A stretch of 11,333 bases of DNA. Source: an uncultured Muribaculaceae bacterium. Lineage in GTDB: Bacteria > Bacteroidota > Bacteroidia > Bacteroidales > Muribaculaceae. This document shows positions 1 to 8,113 of the stretch, one piece after another (position 1 is the first letter of the stretch; each line of letters opens with the position of its first letter). Both the position numbers and the translations under genes were made by a program. The notes below the pieces were generated by a model. It was not told the DNA's origin. It did not search any database and saw only the letters and a list, made by a program, of their open reading frames with translations. Location: the NCBI GenBank assembly GCA_910587545.1, contig CAJUMI010000083.1, positions 1-11,333 of the forward strand, written 5' to 3'.

Positions 1-53
1 CGGGGGGCAATTTATCTGGTCAACCGGGGGGCAAATTCACTGAGTTTTTCCAC
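1..53. mobile_element. Possible insertion-sequence terminus (IS21-like), partial
   Basis: The decamer CGGGGGGCAA occurs at 1-10 and again at 25-34, a direct repeat with a 24-bp period, each copy followed by A/T-rich bases. Nothing else in the window has this pattern except a lone G6 run near 6984. Multiple short repeats just inside the ends are typical of IS21-family elements, which usually terminate in TG...CA; a CA dinucleotide sits at 52-53, just before sequence that reads as good surface-protein coding. I infer that 1-53 is the inner end of such an element inserted into, or lying against, the downstream gene. No transposase is in the window, so the family assignment is weak. Alternatively it is simply low-complexity coding sequence, since the frame stays open through it. 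Confidence 0.35.
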
Positions 54-1892
54 CTTTTTGAATTGTCGATGCTAAAGGAAAAAGTCCTGGTCGACGATAT
101 TCTGATCACATCTGTACGCACATCCATCCCGGCTCCTGTCGCACTCGATGCGAGCGATTTTACCGTCGATGGCTTCACAGCCAATTGGACAGCCACTTAC
201 GAGGCCGAAAGCTATGCCGTGACCGTCTACGAACGCGACACCCGCAAGGCGACAAGCATCGTAGACTTCGAGTCACTCAACTTGACCGACGACGGTAAAA
301 AGATCGACAGCGAGAATTCCGGACTACCCGATAGATGGACTTTCTCCTATGGCAACGGTGTCTCGCGCCATGTTTCCGACAATGGTGCAGACGGCTCTAC
401 GGGAATTGTATTTGCCGGCACCAACGACGGTTTCATGACACCACTGTTCGATCATCCCATCCGCGACTTCTCTTTCTATGCGGCTCATCCCTCAGGAGTG
501 GCTTGCTTCAGCCAAATCAGCTTCTCTTGTCTTGTCGGATCGCAATGGATGTCTATAAGCAATATTGACATTGAACGTATTGCAATGGAAGGCGAGATCA
601 TAACCCTGTCGTCAAAACTTCCGGAGAACACGACTCAGATACGGATGACATTCAACAAGAACTCGGCTAACGATGCAGGCAAGGATATAAGCATCGTGAT
701 AGACGACATCCGCATAATGACAGACCCGGAATCCTCACCTGTGATCGTTGACAGAAGTGTCAAAGAAACATCAGTTGCTTTCGACGGTCTTGATCCCGAC
801 AAAGACTATTCCTATACGGTCAAGGCTGTTAATTCCCGATTTTCTTCAGAGCCTTCCAATAACATGATGGTTCTCGGACTTGCCGTTCCCGCGCTTGAAC
901 TGCCGGCCGACATAACCGCAGACTCCTATTCCGCACGATGGTCTCCATCGCCGAAAGCCGACGGCTACATGGTCTCGAATTATCGCGTCTACACCGCACC
1001 GGAGAATCAAATCACGACCGTCCTTTACGAGAATTTCGATAAGGTGACCGAAGGTTCGCTCCAATCTCCGGTCGGGTTGTACAACTCTTACCGTCCGAGG
1101 TCGCTCGAAGAATACACCTTAACTCCGGGATGGCTCGGATTATGCAACTATCTCGTCAATGGCATGCTCGGCAGTCGTTCGTTCTTCACCGCGCAAGGAT
1201 CCATACAGACCCCCACTCTAAACCTTAGCGCCGACGAAGGACGCTTCAAGGTGAGCATGACAATCTTCGGCGACACAGATGCCGTCGGCGATTCTATTGT
1301 CGTACAAGCCGGCGCAAAGATTTTCCAGCGTCGCCTTATCAGCGCCCACTCTACACCTGTAGCCATGGAATTCGACTTTGATTGCGGTGAAGCGTCAATG
1401 CCCCTACTCATCTATTCATATGGCGGGAAACCTTTCTATATTGACGAAATCTCCGTAACCCAGAAATTAGAAAAAGGACAACAGATTTTCACCGAAACAG
1501 AAACAAAGTCAGTCGACGGACAGCAGTCCTGCTCCGTCACATTCACCGGACTGAAAGCCGGCGAAAACGAAAGTTTCGCCTATCGCGTATTCGCTTTCCG
1601 TGACTTCTACGGTTCACGGCAATTCTCTCTCTCTGAGGCGGCGATTCATGTCGGTAAAAACACCGGAATAGTCGACACGCTTGCCGATTCCGGACTCTCT
1701 GTTACAGTTGAAGGCCTTACACTCGTAATCGATGCCGAGACTCGGCAGCAGATCTCAGTCTACGGTATCAACAGCCTTAAAGTTGCCGACATCTCCGTTT
1801 CCGCCGGACGATCCATCGTCACTCTCCCCGCCCCCGGTATCTATCTCGTAGTCTCGAATTCGGGCTTGTCTGCCAAATTTATCGTTCGCTGA
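3..1892 (+). CDS. Modular fibronectin-III surface protein with C-terminal sorting domain, 5'-partial
   Basis: The frame is open from base 3, so the N-terminus and any signal peptide lie outside the window; neither TTG at 63 nor ATG at 69 has a convincing start context. Residues below are numbered from the TTG at 63. Residues 7-19 (V-L-V-D-D-I-L-I) look like the last strand of a beta-sandwich module. Then come two FnIII-like units, each interrupted by an inserted beta-sandwich of about 150 residues. Unit A has FnIII strands at 22-58, an insert at 66-218 ending in a VIDDIRI strand, and the remaining FnIII strands at 225-273. Unit B has 275-312, an insert at 320-467 ending in F-Y-I-D-E-I-S-V, and 470-531. 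Residues 534-609 resemble a T9SS-type sorting domain (final motif A-P-G-I-Y-L-V, then K-F-I-V-R). The protein is inferred to be exported and displayed on the outer membrane or secreted; the inserts resemble carbohydrate-binding jelly rolls, but the ligand is unknown. The upstream part may be cut off by a mobile element. Confidence 0.8.
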   Translation, partial: GGNLSGQPGGKFTEFFHLFELSMLKEKVLVDDILITSVRTSIPAPVALDASDFTVDGFTANWTATYEAESYAVTVYERDTRKATSIVDFESLNLTDDGKKIDSENSGLPDRWTFSYGNGVSRHVSDNGADGSTGIVFAGTNDGFMTPLFDHPIRDFSFYAAHPSGVACFSQISFSCLVGSQWMSISNIDIERIAMEGEIITLSSKLPENTTQIRMTFNKNSANDAGKDISIVIDDIRIMTDPESSPVIVDRSVKETSVAFDGLDPDKDYSYTVKAVNSRFSSEPSNNMMVLGLAVPALELPADITADSYSARWSPSPKADGYMVSNYRVYTAPENQITTVLYENFDKVTEGSLQSPVGLYNSYRPRSLEEYTLTPGWLGLCNYLVNGMLGSRSFFTAQGSIQTPTLNLSADEGRFKVSMTIFGDTDAVGDSIVVQAGAKIFQRRLISAHSTPVAMEFDFDCGEASMPLLIYSYGGKPFYIDEISVTQKLEKGQQIFTETETKSVDGQQSCSVTFTGLKAGENESFAYRVFAFRDFYGSRQFSLSEAAIHVGKNTGIVDTLADSGLSVTVEGLTLVIDAETRQQISVYGINSLKVADISVSAGRSIVTLPAPGIYLVVSNSGLSAKFIVR

Positions 1893-1923
1893 CTCCGACA
1901 TTAACGAACATACACAACACTGC

Positions 1924-1959
1924 ACGACGGCATGTCATAAGTCTATGGCATGCCGCCGT
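1924..1959 (+). terminator. Strong hairpin after the surface-protein gene
   Basis: The arm at 1928-1939 pairs with 1944-1955 as 12 consecutive pairs with one G-U wobble around a 4-nt AGTC loop, extended by three more pairs (1924-1926 with 1957-1959) across one mismatch. It lies 31 nt after the stop codon at 1890-1892. The downstream bases are T/A-rich (TATTATT) but contain no clean T run, so this is a terminator-like or 3'-end-stabilising hairpin rather than a textbook intrinsic terminator. Confidence 0.5.
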
Positions 1960-2070
1960 CTATTATTCCGGGGTATAAGTAAACCGGCAATTCAATTTAA
2001 ATAAATGTTAAAAAACGACTATCTACCTGATTTAGTAAAGGCGGATCTCTACGTAACAGGATTTATTCAG

Positions 2071-2078
2071 TAATTTTG
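2071..2078 (+). promoter_or_regulatory. Bacteroidota -7 promoter element for metF-metH
   Basis: TAATTTTG matches the Bacteroidota primary-sigma consensus TAnnTTTG exactly and ends 48 nt before the metF ATG. No clear TTTG -33 element is seen at the usual spacing. Transcription would start near 2085, giving a leader of about 40 nt, too short for a cobalamin riboswitch. Confidence 0.5.
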
Positions 2079-2126
2079 TAATGTCTATCCCACGAATCCC
2101 AAAACAAATCCAATGTTTAAGCATAA

Positions 2127-3083
2127 ATGAAAGTCATCGACTATATCAAGCAGAGCGACCGACCGATTTTTTCCTTTGAGATACTTCCGCCTCTCAAAGG
2201 CAACAGCATATACAAAGTCTATGAGATCATAGACAAACTCACTGAATTTGACCCTAAATTCATCAATATCACATCTCATCACAGCGAATCAGTCTACAGA
2301 CTGCAGCCTGACGGCCTTCACCGCAAGGTAAGTGTCAGACGCAGACCGGGGACAGTCGCCGTTGCTGCGGCCATAAAATACAAATACGGTATCATCCCCG
2401 TGCCTCATATAATCTGTAAAGGCTTTTCCAAAGAAGAGACCGAGTATGCTCTGCTCGACCTTAATTTTCTCGGAATCGACAATCTGTTTGTCGTGCGGGG
2501 AGATTCCAAGCCCGATGATCCCGACTGGTCAGATGCCGGCACTTATAACATCCACGCCTCAGATCTGCAGAAACAGATAAACGACTTCAACGACGGACGC
2601 GGACTTGACGACATGCACATAGAGGGCATCGAAACCCGCTTCAGCTATGGCATGGCCTGCTATCCCGAGAAACACGAGGAAGCTCCAAACATCGATTCGG
2701 ACATCTATAATCTTAAGCGGAAAGTTGACTCAGGTGCCGACTACCTGATAACCCAGATGTTTTTCGACAATCAGAAATACTTCGATTTTGTAGAGCGCTG
2801 CAGGCGCGAAGGCATAATGGTGCCTATCATCCCAGGCATCAAGCCTATCACGCGTAAAGCGCAACTTTCGGTTCTCCCCAAAGTGTTCAGAGCTGATCTG
2901 CCAGAGCAGCTTGCTTCCCGTCTCCGAAAGGCGGCCGATGACAACGAAGTGCGTCGCATCGGCATCGAATGGGGCATCAGCCAATGTCAGGATCTCATTG
3001 ATCACGGAGCTCCGGGCATACATTTCTATACCGTCCACGCGGCCGACAGCGTGAGGGAAATCGCCCGTTCGATCTACCGCTGA
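2127..3083 (+). CDS. metF: 5,10-methylenetetrahydrofolate reductase (MetF)
   Basis: This cytoplasmic flavoenzyme reduces 5,10-methylene-THF to 5-methyl-THF, the methyl donor for methionine synthase. The 318-residue length fits the bacterial MetF TIM-barrel family. Visible family motifs are F-S-F-E-I-L-P-P at 15-22, with E18 matching the catalytic Glu of E. coli MetF (E28); the I-N-I-T-S-H-H stretch near 46-52; V-V-R-G-D at 122-126, with D126 matching the FAD-site Asp of E. coli (D120); C-Y-P-E-K-H at 178-183; and I-T-Q-M-F-F-D at 208-214, with Q210 in the folate-binding position. The ATG at 2127 begins a normal N-terminus (M-K-V-I-D-Y-I). The stop is 11 nt before the metH ATG, so the two are almost certainly one transcript and act consecutively. 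A TAnnTTTG element lies 48 nt upstream. Function is secure from the motifs; cofactor preference (NADH or ferredoxin) cannot be read here. Confidence 0.95.
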   Translation: MKVIDYIKQSDRPIFSFEILPPLKGNSIYKVYEIIDKLTEFDPKFINITSHHSESVYRLQPDGLHRKVSVRRRPGTVAVAAAIKYKYGIIPVPHIICKGFSKEETEYALLDLNFLGIDNLFVVRGDSKPDDPDWSDAGTYNIHASDLQKQINDFNDGRGLDDMHIEGIETRFSYGMACYPEKHEEAPNIDSDIYNLKRKVDSGADYLITQMFFDNQKYFDFVERCRREGIMVPIIPGIKPITRKAQLSVLPKVFRADLPEQLASRLRKAADDNEVRRIGIEWGISQCQDLIDHGAPGIHFYTVHAADSVREIARSIYR

Positions 3084-3094
3084 ACACCTGAACA

Positions 3095-6000
3095 ATGGAT
3101 GATCTAAAAAAAGCGATATACGACAGAATCCTTGTGCTTGACGGCGCCATGGGCACAATGATACAGCGTCTGAAACTCGGTGAAACCGAGTTCAGAGGCA
3201 GCAGATTTGCCGGACATAAGGCCCCACTATACGGCAACAATGATATACTCTGTCTCACCCGTCCTAAAATAATAGCCGACATCCATCGCCGCTACATCAA
3301 GGCCGGAGCTGACATAATAACAACCGATACATTCAACGCCAACGCCATATCTCAGGCCGACTATCTCACCGACGGCCTTGTCGGTGAGATCAATCGCGCG
3401 GGTGCCGCGATCGCGCGTCGCGAAGCCGACAAATATATGGGCCTGCATGGCGACAAGCATATTTTTGTCGCCGGTTCCGTCGGACCGACAAACCGCTCGG
3501 CCTCGATAAGCCCGATCATGGACGACCCTGCTTTCAGAAACATAGATTTCGACACACTTGTTCGGGTATATGTGACCCAGATCGAAGCTCTCGTCGAAGG
3601 CGGGATCGATGTAATACTGTTCGAGACTGTCTTTGATACGCTTAATCTCAAAGCCGGTCTTGAAGCCGCGCGTTCGGTCGGTGAAACAGTCGGCCGCAGA
3701 CTCCCGGTAATGGTCTCCGCCACGCTCGCCGGGCCGTCGGGCCGCTTGCTCTCAGGCCAGACAATCAGAGCGTTGCTGATATCAATAGAAGGATACAACG
3801 AGGTTATCTCCGTAGGGCTTAACTGCTCATGGGGAGCCGATGAGATGATGCCGTTTATCGACGAACTTTCCCGTCTGACACCTCTCGCCGTCAGCTGCCA
3901 CCCCAATGCAGGTCTGCCCGATGAATACGGCAACTACAATGACACGCCCGAAAACTTCGCGTCGTCGGTCGAGCGGCTTATGGCCGACGGATGTGTCAAT
4001 ATTGTCGGCGGATGCTGCGGCACGACTCCCGATCACATCGCCCTGCTCGCAGGAAAAGCCGCCGGATATGAGCCGCACCGCGCCGCAGCGGTTAAGCCGA
4101 AGCTATGCGTAGCCGGGCTTGAGCCTCTTGAAATCACCCCTGACAGCAACTTTATCAACATCGGCGAGCGTTGTAATGTGGCCGGATCAAGAAAATTCCT
4201 CAGACTTATAAAGGAAGGCAGCTATGACGAAGCGCTTGCCATAGCCCGCAGACAAGTCGCCGACGGCGCGCAGATCATTGACATCAACATGGACGATTCG
4301 ATGATCGACGCCCCCAAAGAGATGACTCATTTTCTGCGTCTGCTCGCCTCTGATCCCGACATCTCCCGTGTGCCGCTGATGCTCGACTCATCCGATTGGT
4401 CGGTTCTCGAGACCGGGTTGAAAAACACCCAGGGAAAATGTATCGTCAACTCCATATCACTCAAGGAAGGCGAGGATGAATTTCTACGAAAAGCCTCGCT
4501 GATACGCCGTTTCGGCGCGGCCGTCGTCGTGATGGCCTTTGACGAAACAGGCCAGGCCGACACTTTTGCCCGAAAGACTGAAATCTGCGGCCGCGCTTAT
4601 CGGCTCCTTACTGAAAAAGCCGGCTTCAGACCCCACGACATAATCTTCGACCCCAATATCATGGCGGTTGCCACGGGCATAGACGAGCACGATCTATACG
4701 GCCGCGACTATATCAATGCGGTCAGATGGATAAAGCAGAACCTGCCCGGCGCGAAAGTCAGCGGCGGAGTCAGCAATCTGTCATTTGCTTTCCGCGGCCA
4801 TAACAGGCTGCGCGAGGCGATGCATGCCGTATTCCTTTATCATGCCATCGCTGCCGGACTCGACATGGCGATAGTCAACCCCTCTTCAACGGTGACATAC
4901 AGTGATGTCGACGACGAATTGAGGCGGGTACTCGACGAGTTGTTCGCCGACGGCAGTCATGAAGCCGCCGCATCGCTCGGCAGATATGCCGGTCAGGATT
5001 CATCCGATGGTGTAACGGCAAAAGAAGCCTGCGATCGCCCGGCGATCCCTGTGGCCGAGCGTCTTTTGAACGCGATTGTCAAAGGCGACGGCGAATTCCT
5101 GACCGAGGATCTTACCGAAGCCGCCGGCACTTTCAAGCGGGCGATAGACATCATCGAAGGTCCGCTGATGGACGGTGTCAGCCGTGTAGGCACACTGTTC
5201 GGCGAAGGCAAGATGTTTCTGCCGCAGGTTGTCAAGACAGCAAGAGTCATGAAACAGGCCGTCGACATCCTGAAGCCGCGCATTGAAGCGGAGAAATCCG
5301 GATCTTCCACAGCGACGGCCGGAAGAATTCTGTTCGCGACCGTCAAGGGCGATGTCCACGACATCGGGAAAAACATCGTCTCGATAGTCCTCGAATGCAA
5401 CAACTACGATGTCATCGATCTCGGTGTGATGGTTCCGGCCGAACGCATCGTCGACGAGGCCATCCGGCATAAGCCCGACATTATCTGCCTCTCGGGGCTG
5501 ATCACCCCCTCGCTCGGCGAGATGGCCAATGTAGCTGAAAAACTTGACAAAGCGGGTATTGGAACACCTCTGATCGTCGGAGGGGCCACTACCTCCAAAG
5601 TACACACCGCACTGAAGATCGCGCCTGTGACCAAAGCACCCGTGATCCATGCGGCCGACGCATCGCAAAATCCCATCATCGCCGCACGTCTGCTCAATCC
5701 CGATACCAAGGACGACTATATCAGGAAGATCAACATGGAGTATGACCAGATCAGGCTTGGTCGTTCCGACAGACAACCAGAACTTGTTTCTCTGACCGAG
5801 GCTCGCAGACGACGAGTCGTTTTGCAGTCGTCGATGAACGCCGATTGTGTTCTGGCCAGTACCGGGGTAAAAGTCCTCGATGATATAAGAGTGTCGGATG
5901 TCTCGGAGATGATCAACTGGCGCATGTTCTTCAATTTCTGGAAAATCAACGGCTGCTATATTGATGATTTTCCCTTTGACGGCTGTCCCCACTGCACCGC

Positions 6001-6751
6001 GGCATGGCTCGCAAAGCATTCGTCAGACCCCAGAGCCGCCGAAGCACTCAGGATCTACACCGACGCAAAAGCGATGCTCGGCACCTTGTCAGATGTGAAT
6101 ACAACCGTAAAGGCCGCCGTAGGAGTTTTCCCCGCGAGGAGCGACGGCCACGACAACATTATCGTAAACGACATCGTTATGCCCATGCTTCGACGCCAGC
6201 AGCCCAACGAACGGGGCTACTGCCTCAGTCTGTCGGATTATGTAGGAACTGAAAATGATTATGTCGGCGCGTTTGTCGTCAGCGTCAACGCTCCCGATCT
6301 GCTCCGACGGTTTGAAGCTGAAAATGACAAGTACTCGCTGCTGTTGCTGCGCTCGCTGCTCGACCGTCTGGCCGAGGCCGCATCAGAGTACCTGCATAAA
6401 TATGTGCGTCGTAGCTATTGGGCTTATGCGCCCGACGAAAATACGACTGTCAAAGATCTCTTAAGCGGTAATTACCGAGGCATCAGGCCGGCGATGGGCT
6501 ATCCGATGACGCCCGACCAACAGCTCAACATCAGCCTCGCCGGGCTGCTTCCTTTCGAAAAGATCGGCGTTACCCTGACCGAAAACGGCGCCATGATCCC
6601 GACATCGACAGTCAGCGGATTATACATTTCCCATCCCGATGCCCGCTACTTCATCGTCGGCGAGATCGGCCGCGACCAGATCGAAGACTACGCTTCACGC
6701 CGCGGCCTCACACCCGGAGAAGTCGAAAATATCCTTAGCAAAAACGTGTGA
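3095..6751 (+). CDS. metH: Cobalamin-dependent methionine synthase (MetH)
   Basis: This enzyme transfers the methyl group of 5-methyl-THF via methylcobalamin to homocysteine, making methionine and THF. At 1218 residues it is full length (E. coli 1227), with all four modules in order. The homocysteine-binding barrel (1 to ~325) carries the zinc cysteines C244 (N-C-S-W-G) and C307/C308 (G-G-C-C-G-T). The pterin-binding barrel runs from N352 (N-F-I-N-I-G-E-R) to about 610. The cobalamin cap and Rossmann domain span ~645-880, with the D-x-H-x-x-G motif D753-V-H755-D-I-G758, H755 being the lower axial ligand. The AdoMet-binding reactivation domain spans ~915-1218, with R-P-A-M-G-Y-P at 1131-1137. 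It therefore keeps flavodoxin/AdoMet-type reactivation and needs B12 from uptake or synthesis encoded elsewhere. It follows metF by 11 nt. One oddity is a segment in the reactivation domain with C954 and a C964-P-H-C967 motif. No cobalamin riboswitch is visible upstream. Confidence 0.97.
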   Translation: MDDLKKAIYDRILVLDGAMGTMIQRLKLGETEFRGSRFAGHKAPLYGNNDILCLTRPKIIADIHRRYIKAGADIITTDTFNANAISQADYLTDGLVGEINRAGAAIARREADKYMGLHGDKHIFVAGSVGPTNRSASISPIMDDPAFRNIDFDTLVRVYVTQIEALVEGGIDVILFETVFDTLNLKAGLEAARSVGETVGRRLPVMVSATLAGPSGRLLSGQTIRALLISIEGYNEVISVGLNCSWGADEMMPFIDELSRLTPLAVSCHPNAGLPDEYGNYNDTPENFASSVERLMADGCVNIVGGCCGTTPDHIALLAGKAAGYEPHRAAAVKPKLCVAGLEPLEITPDSNFINIGERCNVAGSRKFLRLIKEGSYDEALAIARRQVADGAQIIDINMDDSMIDAPKEMTHFLRLLASDPDISRVPLMLDSSDWSVLETGLKNTQGKCIVNSISLKEGEDEFLRKASLIRRFGAAVVVMAFDETGQADTFARKTEICGRAYRLLTEKAGFRPHDIIFDPNIMAVATGIDEHDLYGRDYINAVRWIKQNLPGAKVSGGVSNLSFAFRGHNRLREAMHAVFLYHAIAAGLDMAIVNPSSTVTYSDVDDELRRVLDELFADGSHEAAASLGRYAGQDSSDGVTAKEACDRPAIPVAERLLNAIVKGDGEFLTEDLTEAAGTFKRAIDIIEGPLMDGVSRVGTLFGEGKMFLPQVVKTARVMKQAVDILKPRIEAEKSGSSTATAGRILFATVKGDVHDIGKNIVSIVLECNNYDVIDLGVMVPAERIVDEAIRHKPDIICLSGLITPSLGEMANVAEKLDKAGIGTPLIVGGATTSKVHTALKIAPVTKAPVIHAADASQNPIIAARLLNPDTKDDYIRKINMEYDQIRLGRSDRQPELVSLTEARRRRVVLQSSMNADCVLASTGVKVLDDIRVSDVSEMINWRMFFNFWKINGCYIDDFPFDGCPHCTAAWLAKHSSDPRAAEALRIYTDAKAMLGTLSDVNTTVKAAVGVFPARSDGHDNIIVNDIVMPMLRRQQPNERGYCLSLSDYVGTENDYVGAFVVSVNAPDLLRRFEAENDKYSLLLLRSLLDRLAEAASEYLHKYVRRSYWAYAPDENTTVKDLLSGNYRGIRPAMGYPMTPDQQLNISLAGLLPFEKIGVTLTENGAMIPTSTVSGLYISHPDARYFIVGEIGRDQIEDYASRRGLTPGEVENILSKNV

Positions 6752-6781
6752 TTAGAGATCTGTTTTAAAATCACTTTGAAT

Positions 6782-7915
6782 ATGAAATGCTCCTATACAT
6801 TTTTATCAGTAGCTTTACTGATTGCAACTTGTAGTTCATGTGCTACATTTAAGGCAATTCGATACGGTTCCCCAAAACCTGATACATACAGGCATTTTGA
6901 GTGTGATACAATCACACCCGGCCGGAAGCCTTATGTATTTGCGGTATCTCAAGATAAATCTCTTGATACTGTAAAATTTAACGGGGGGCGTTTTAACCAT
7001 GAAACCATCGCGGATTTTTTTTCTCGAACACGAGGCAATGGAGTTTTACTAATCATTTACAACGACAGCATAGTTTTTGAAAATAGTTTTGGCAACGCTA
7101 ATGTAGATTCCATCTACAATATTTTCTCAATCTCGAAAGCCGTAACATCACTTGCGACTGGCATAGCCGTTGACAAAGGGTATTTGAAATTATCCGATCC
7201 TGTTACGAAATATATTCCTGAACTTTTAGCAAAAGATTCCTTATTTAAAAGTTTGACCGTAGAGCATCTTTTAGATATGAGAACCGGACTGCGATTTAAG
7301 GAAAGTTATGCAGGGAATCCTTTTAGTCAGACTGCCAAATTATTTTATGGAAATAATGTCCTTAATCAAATCGAAGATTTGAAGTTTGACTGCAAACCCG
7401 GCACGAAGCATTGTTATAACAGTATGGCTACGGCAATACTCGGTATTGTTTTAGAGCGTGCCACAAAACTGCCATTTGCAATATTTCTACAAGATAATGT
7501 ATGGATCCCTCTTGGAATGGAAAGAACAGCATTTGTCGCTTTAGATGATCCCGTACATCGCCATGCCAAAACTTATGGCGGCATAGCTATGACGGTTAAG
7601 GATTTGGCTAAAATTGGCAGACTTTATCTCAACAAAGGAAACTGGAACGGCAAACAAATAATAAGCGAAGATTTCATCAACCGCTCCATTGCGTCGACCT
7701 TTGACAACGGAACTTATTCATTTGGCTGGAATAACATCATAAACCAAGCTGACGGAAAGGAAATTATTTCGCCTAAATTCTTCGCAATAGGCTTGTTCGG
7801 TCAAGTTCTGTTTTGCGACCCCATCCATAATTTGATATTTGTTACACTTGGAGATAAAAAAGGTTGTGAGTTTCATTGGATATTTGACGACCTCGGTAAT
7901 GTAATCACCAAGTAG
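6782..7915 (+). CDS. Serine hydrolase lipoprotein, class-C beta-lactamase-like family
   Basis: The ATG at 6782 is preferred over a TTG at 6776 because it gives a compact signal sequence (M-K-C-S-Y-T-F-L-S-V). The product is 377 residues. A hydrophobic stretch (8-16) is followed by C17-S-S-C20, so it is probably a lipoprotein with C20 or C17 as acylation site, anchored facing the periplasm or surface. The beta-lactamase/DD-peptidase fold shows the catalytic S116-I-S-K119 (S-x-x-K) in F-S-I-S-K-A-V-T-S, a Y212-N-S triad standing for Y-x-N/S, and near the C-terminus A-I-G-L-F-G-Q, the position usually occupied by H/K-x-G or G-x-G-G-Q. This family includes esterases, peptidases and aminohexanoate-dimer-type hydrolases; true beta-lactamase activity cannot be inferred. 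It starts 30 nt after metH and could be read from that transcript, but it is much more AT-rich, suggesting separate origin. Substrate is unknown. Confidence 0.85.
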   Translation: MKCSYTFLSVALLIATCSSCATFKAIRYGSPKPDTYRHFECDTITPGRKPYVFAVSQDKSLDTVKFNGGRFNHETIADFFSRTRGNGVLLIIYNDSIVFENSFGNANVDSIYNIFSISKAVTSLATGIAVDKGYLKLSDPVTKYIPELLAKDSLFKSLTVEHLLDMRTGLRFKESYAGNPFSQTAKLFYGNNVLNQIEDLKFDCKPGTKHCYNSMATAILGIVLERATKLPFAIFLQDNVWIPLGMERTAFVALDDPVHRHAKTYGGIAMTVKDLAKIGRLYLNKGNWNGKQIISEDFINRSIASTFDNGTYSFGWNNIINQADGKEIISPKFFAIGLFGQVLFCDPIHNLIFVTLGDKKGCEFHWIFDDLGNVITK

Positions 7916-8018
7916 CCGCATATCGTCATCCGGCCGCATCAGAGTAATCTGTCATTCTTCTTTTGCACACCTGTCTATTTCTATCTCAATCGAGAGACTT
8001 TGCAGTAGTGCAACAAAT

Positions 8019-8045
8019 GATAATCCGCTATTCATTAGGATTATC
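8019..8045. promoter_or_regulatory. Inverted repeat, candidate operator upstream of the Abi gene
   Basis: GATAATCC at 8019-8026 and GGATTATC at 8038-8045 are perfect 8-bp inverted copies separated by 11 bp. Read in one direction they also form a near direct repeat, GAT(A/T)ATCCG at 8019-8027 and 8039-8047, offset by 20 bp, about two helical turns. The repeat covers the -33 region of the -7 element at 8059, a natural place for a repressor or activator. No T run follows, which argues against a terminator for the upstream gene, though it could still form an RNA hairpin at the 3' end of that transcript. Confidence 0.4.
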
Positions 8046-8058
8046 CGGTGGAATTCGT

Positions 8059-8066
8059 TAAATTTG
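8059..8066 (+). promoter_or_regulatory. Bacteroidota -7 promoter element for the Abi-regulator pair
   Basis: TAAATTTG matches TAnnTTTG exactly and is followed by C, as is common for Bacteroidota promoters. The predicted start near 8073 gives a leader of about 110 nt before the Abi ATG at 8186. No clear -33 TTTG is seen; that region is occupied by the inverted repeat at 8019-8045. Confidence 0.5.
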
Positions 8067-8082
8067 CACCCATAAAACAAAA

Positions 8083-8113
8083 CCCGATAGCTTGATATAC
8101 AGGGGCTACCGGG
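8083..8113 (+). other. Hairpin in the Abi-gene leader
   Basis: CCCGATAGC at 8083-8091 pairs with GCTACCGGG at 8105-8113 over nine positions with one A-C mismatch, closing a 13-nt loop. It starts about 10 nt after the predicted transcription start. There is no T run, so it is more likely a leader structure that stabilises or regulates the mRNA than a terminator. A second small hairpin, CGAAA/TTTCG at 8165-8178, ends only 7 nt before the Abi ATG. Confidence 0.35.

Noticed and set aside
63..71. TTG (63) or ATG (69) as the true start of the surface protein
   Set aside because: The frame is open to the window edge, there is no signal peptide or start context, and the first residues look like the end of a beta-sandwich strand.
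2028..2068. SAM-II-like riboswitch upstream of metF (a CTGATTTA string is present)
   Set aside because: The second conserved block and the pseudoknot partner are missing, and the segment lies upstream of the predicted -7 element, so it would not be transcribed with metF.
1893..2126. Cobalamin riboswitch controlling metF-metH
   Set aside because: No B12-box-like sequence is recognisable and the predicted leader is only about 40 nt.
5000..6019. Long antisense open frame (339 codons, - strand) inside metH
   Set aside because: It is a shadow of GC-rich metH codons; its translation resembles no family and metH is intact on the other strand.
7899..7946. Intrinsic terminator directly after the serine hydrolase
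   Set aside because: No stem followed by a T run could be found near the stop codon.
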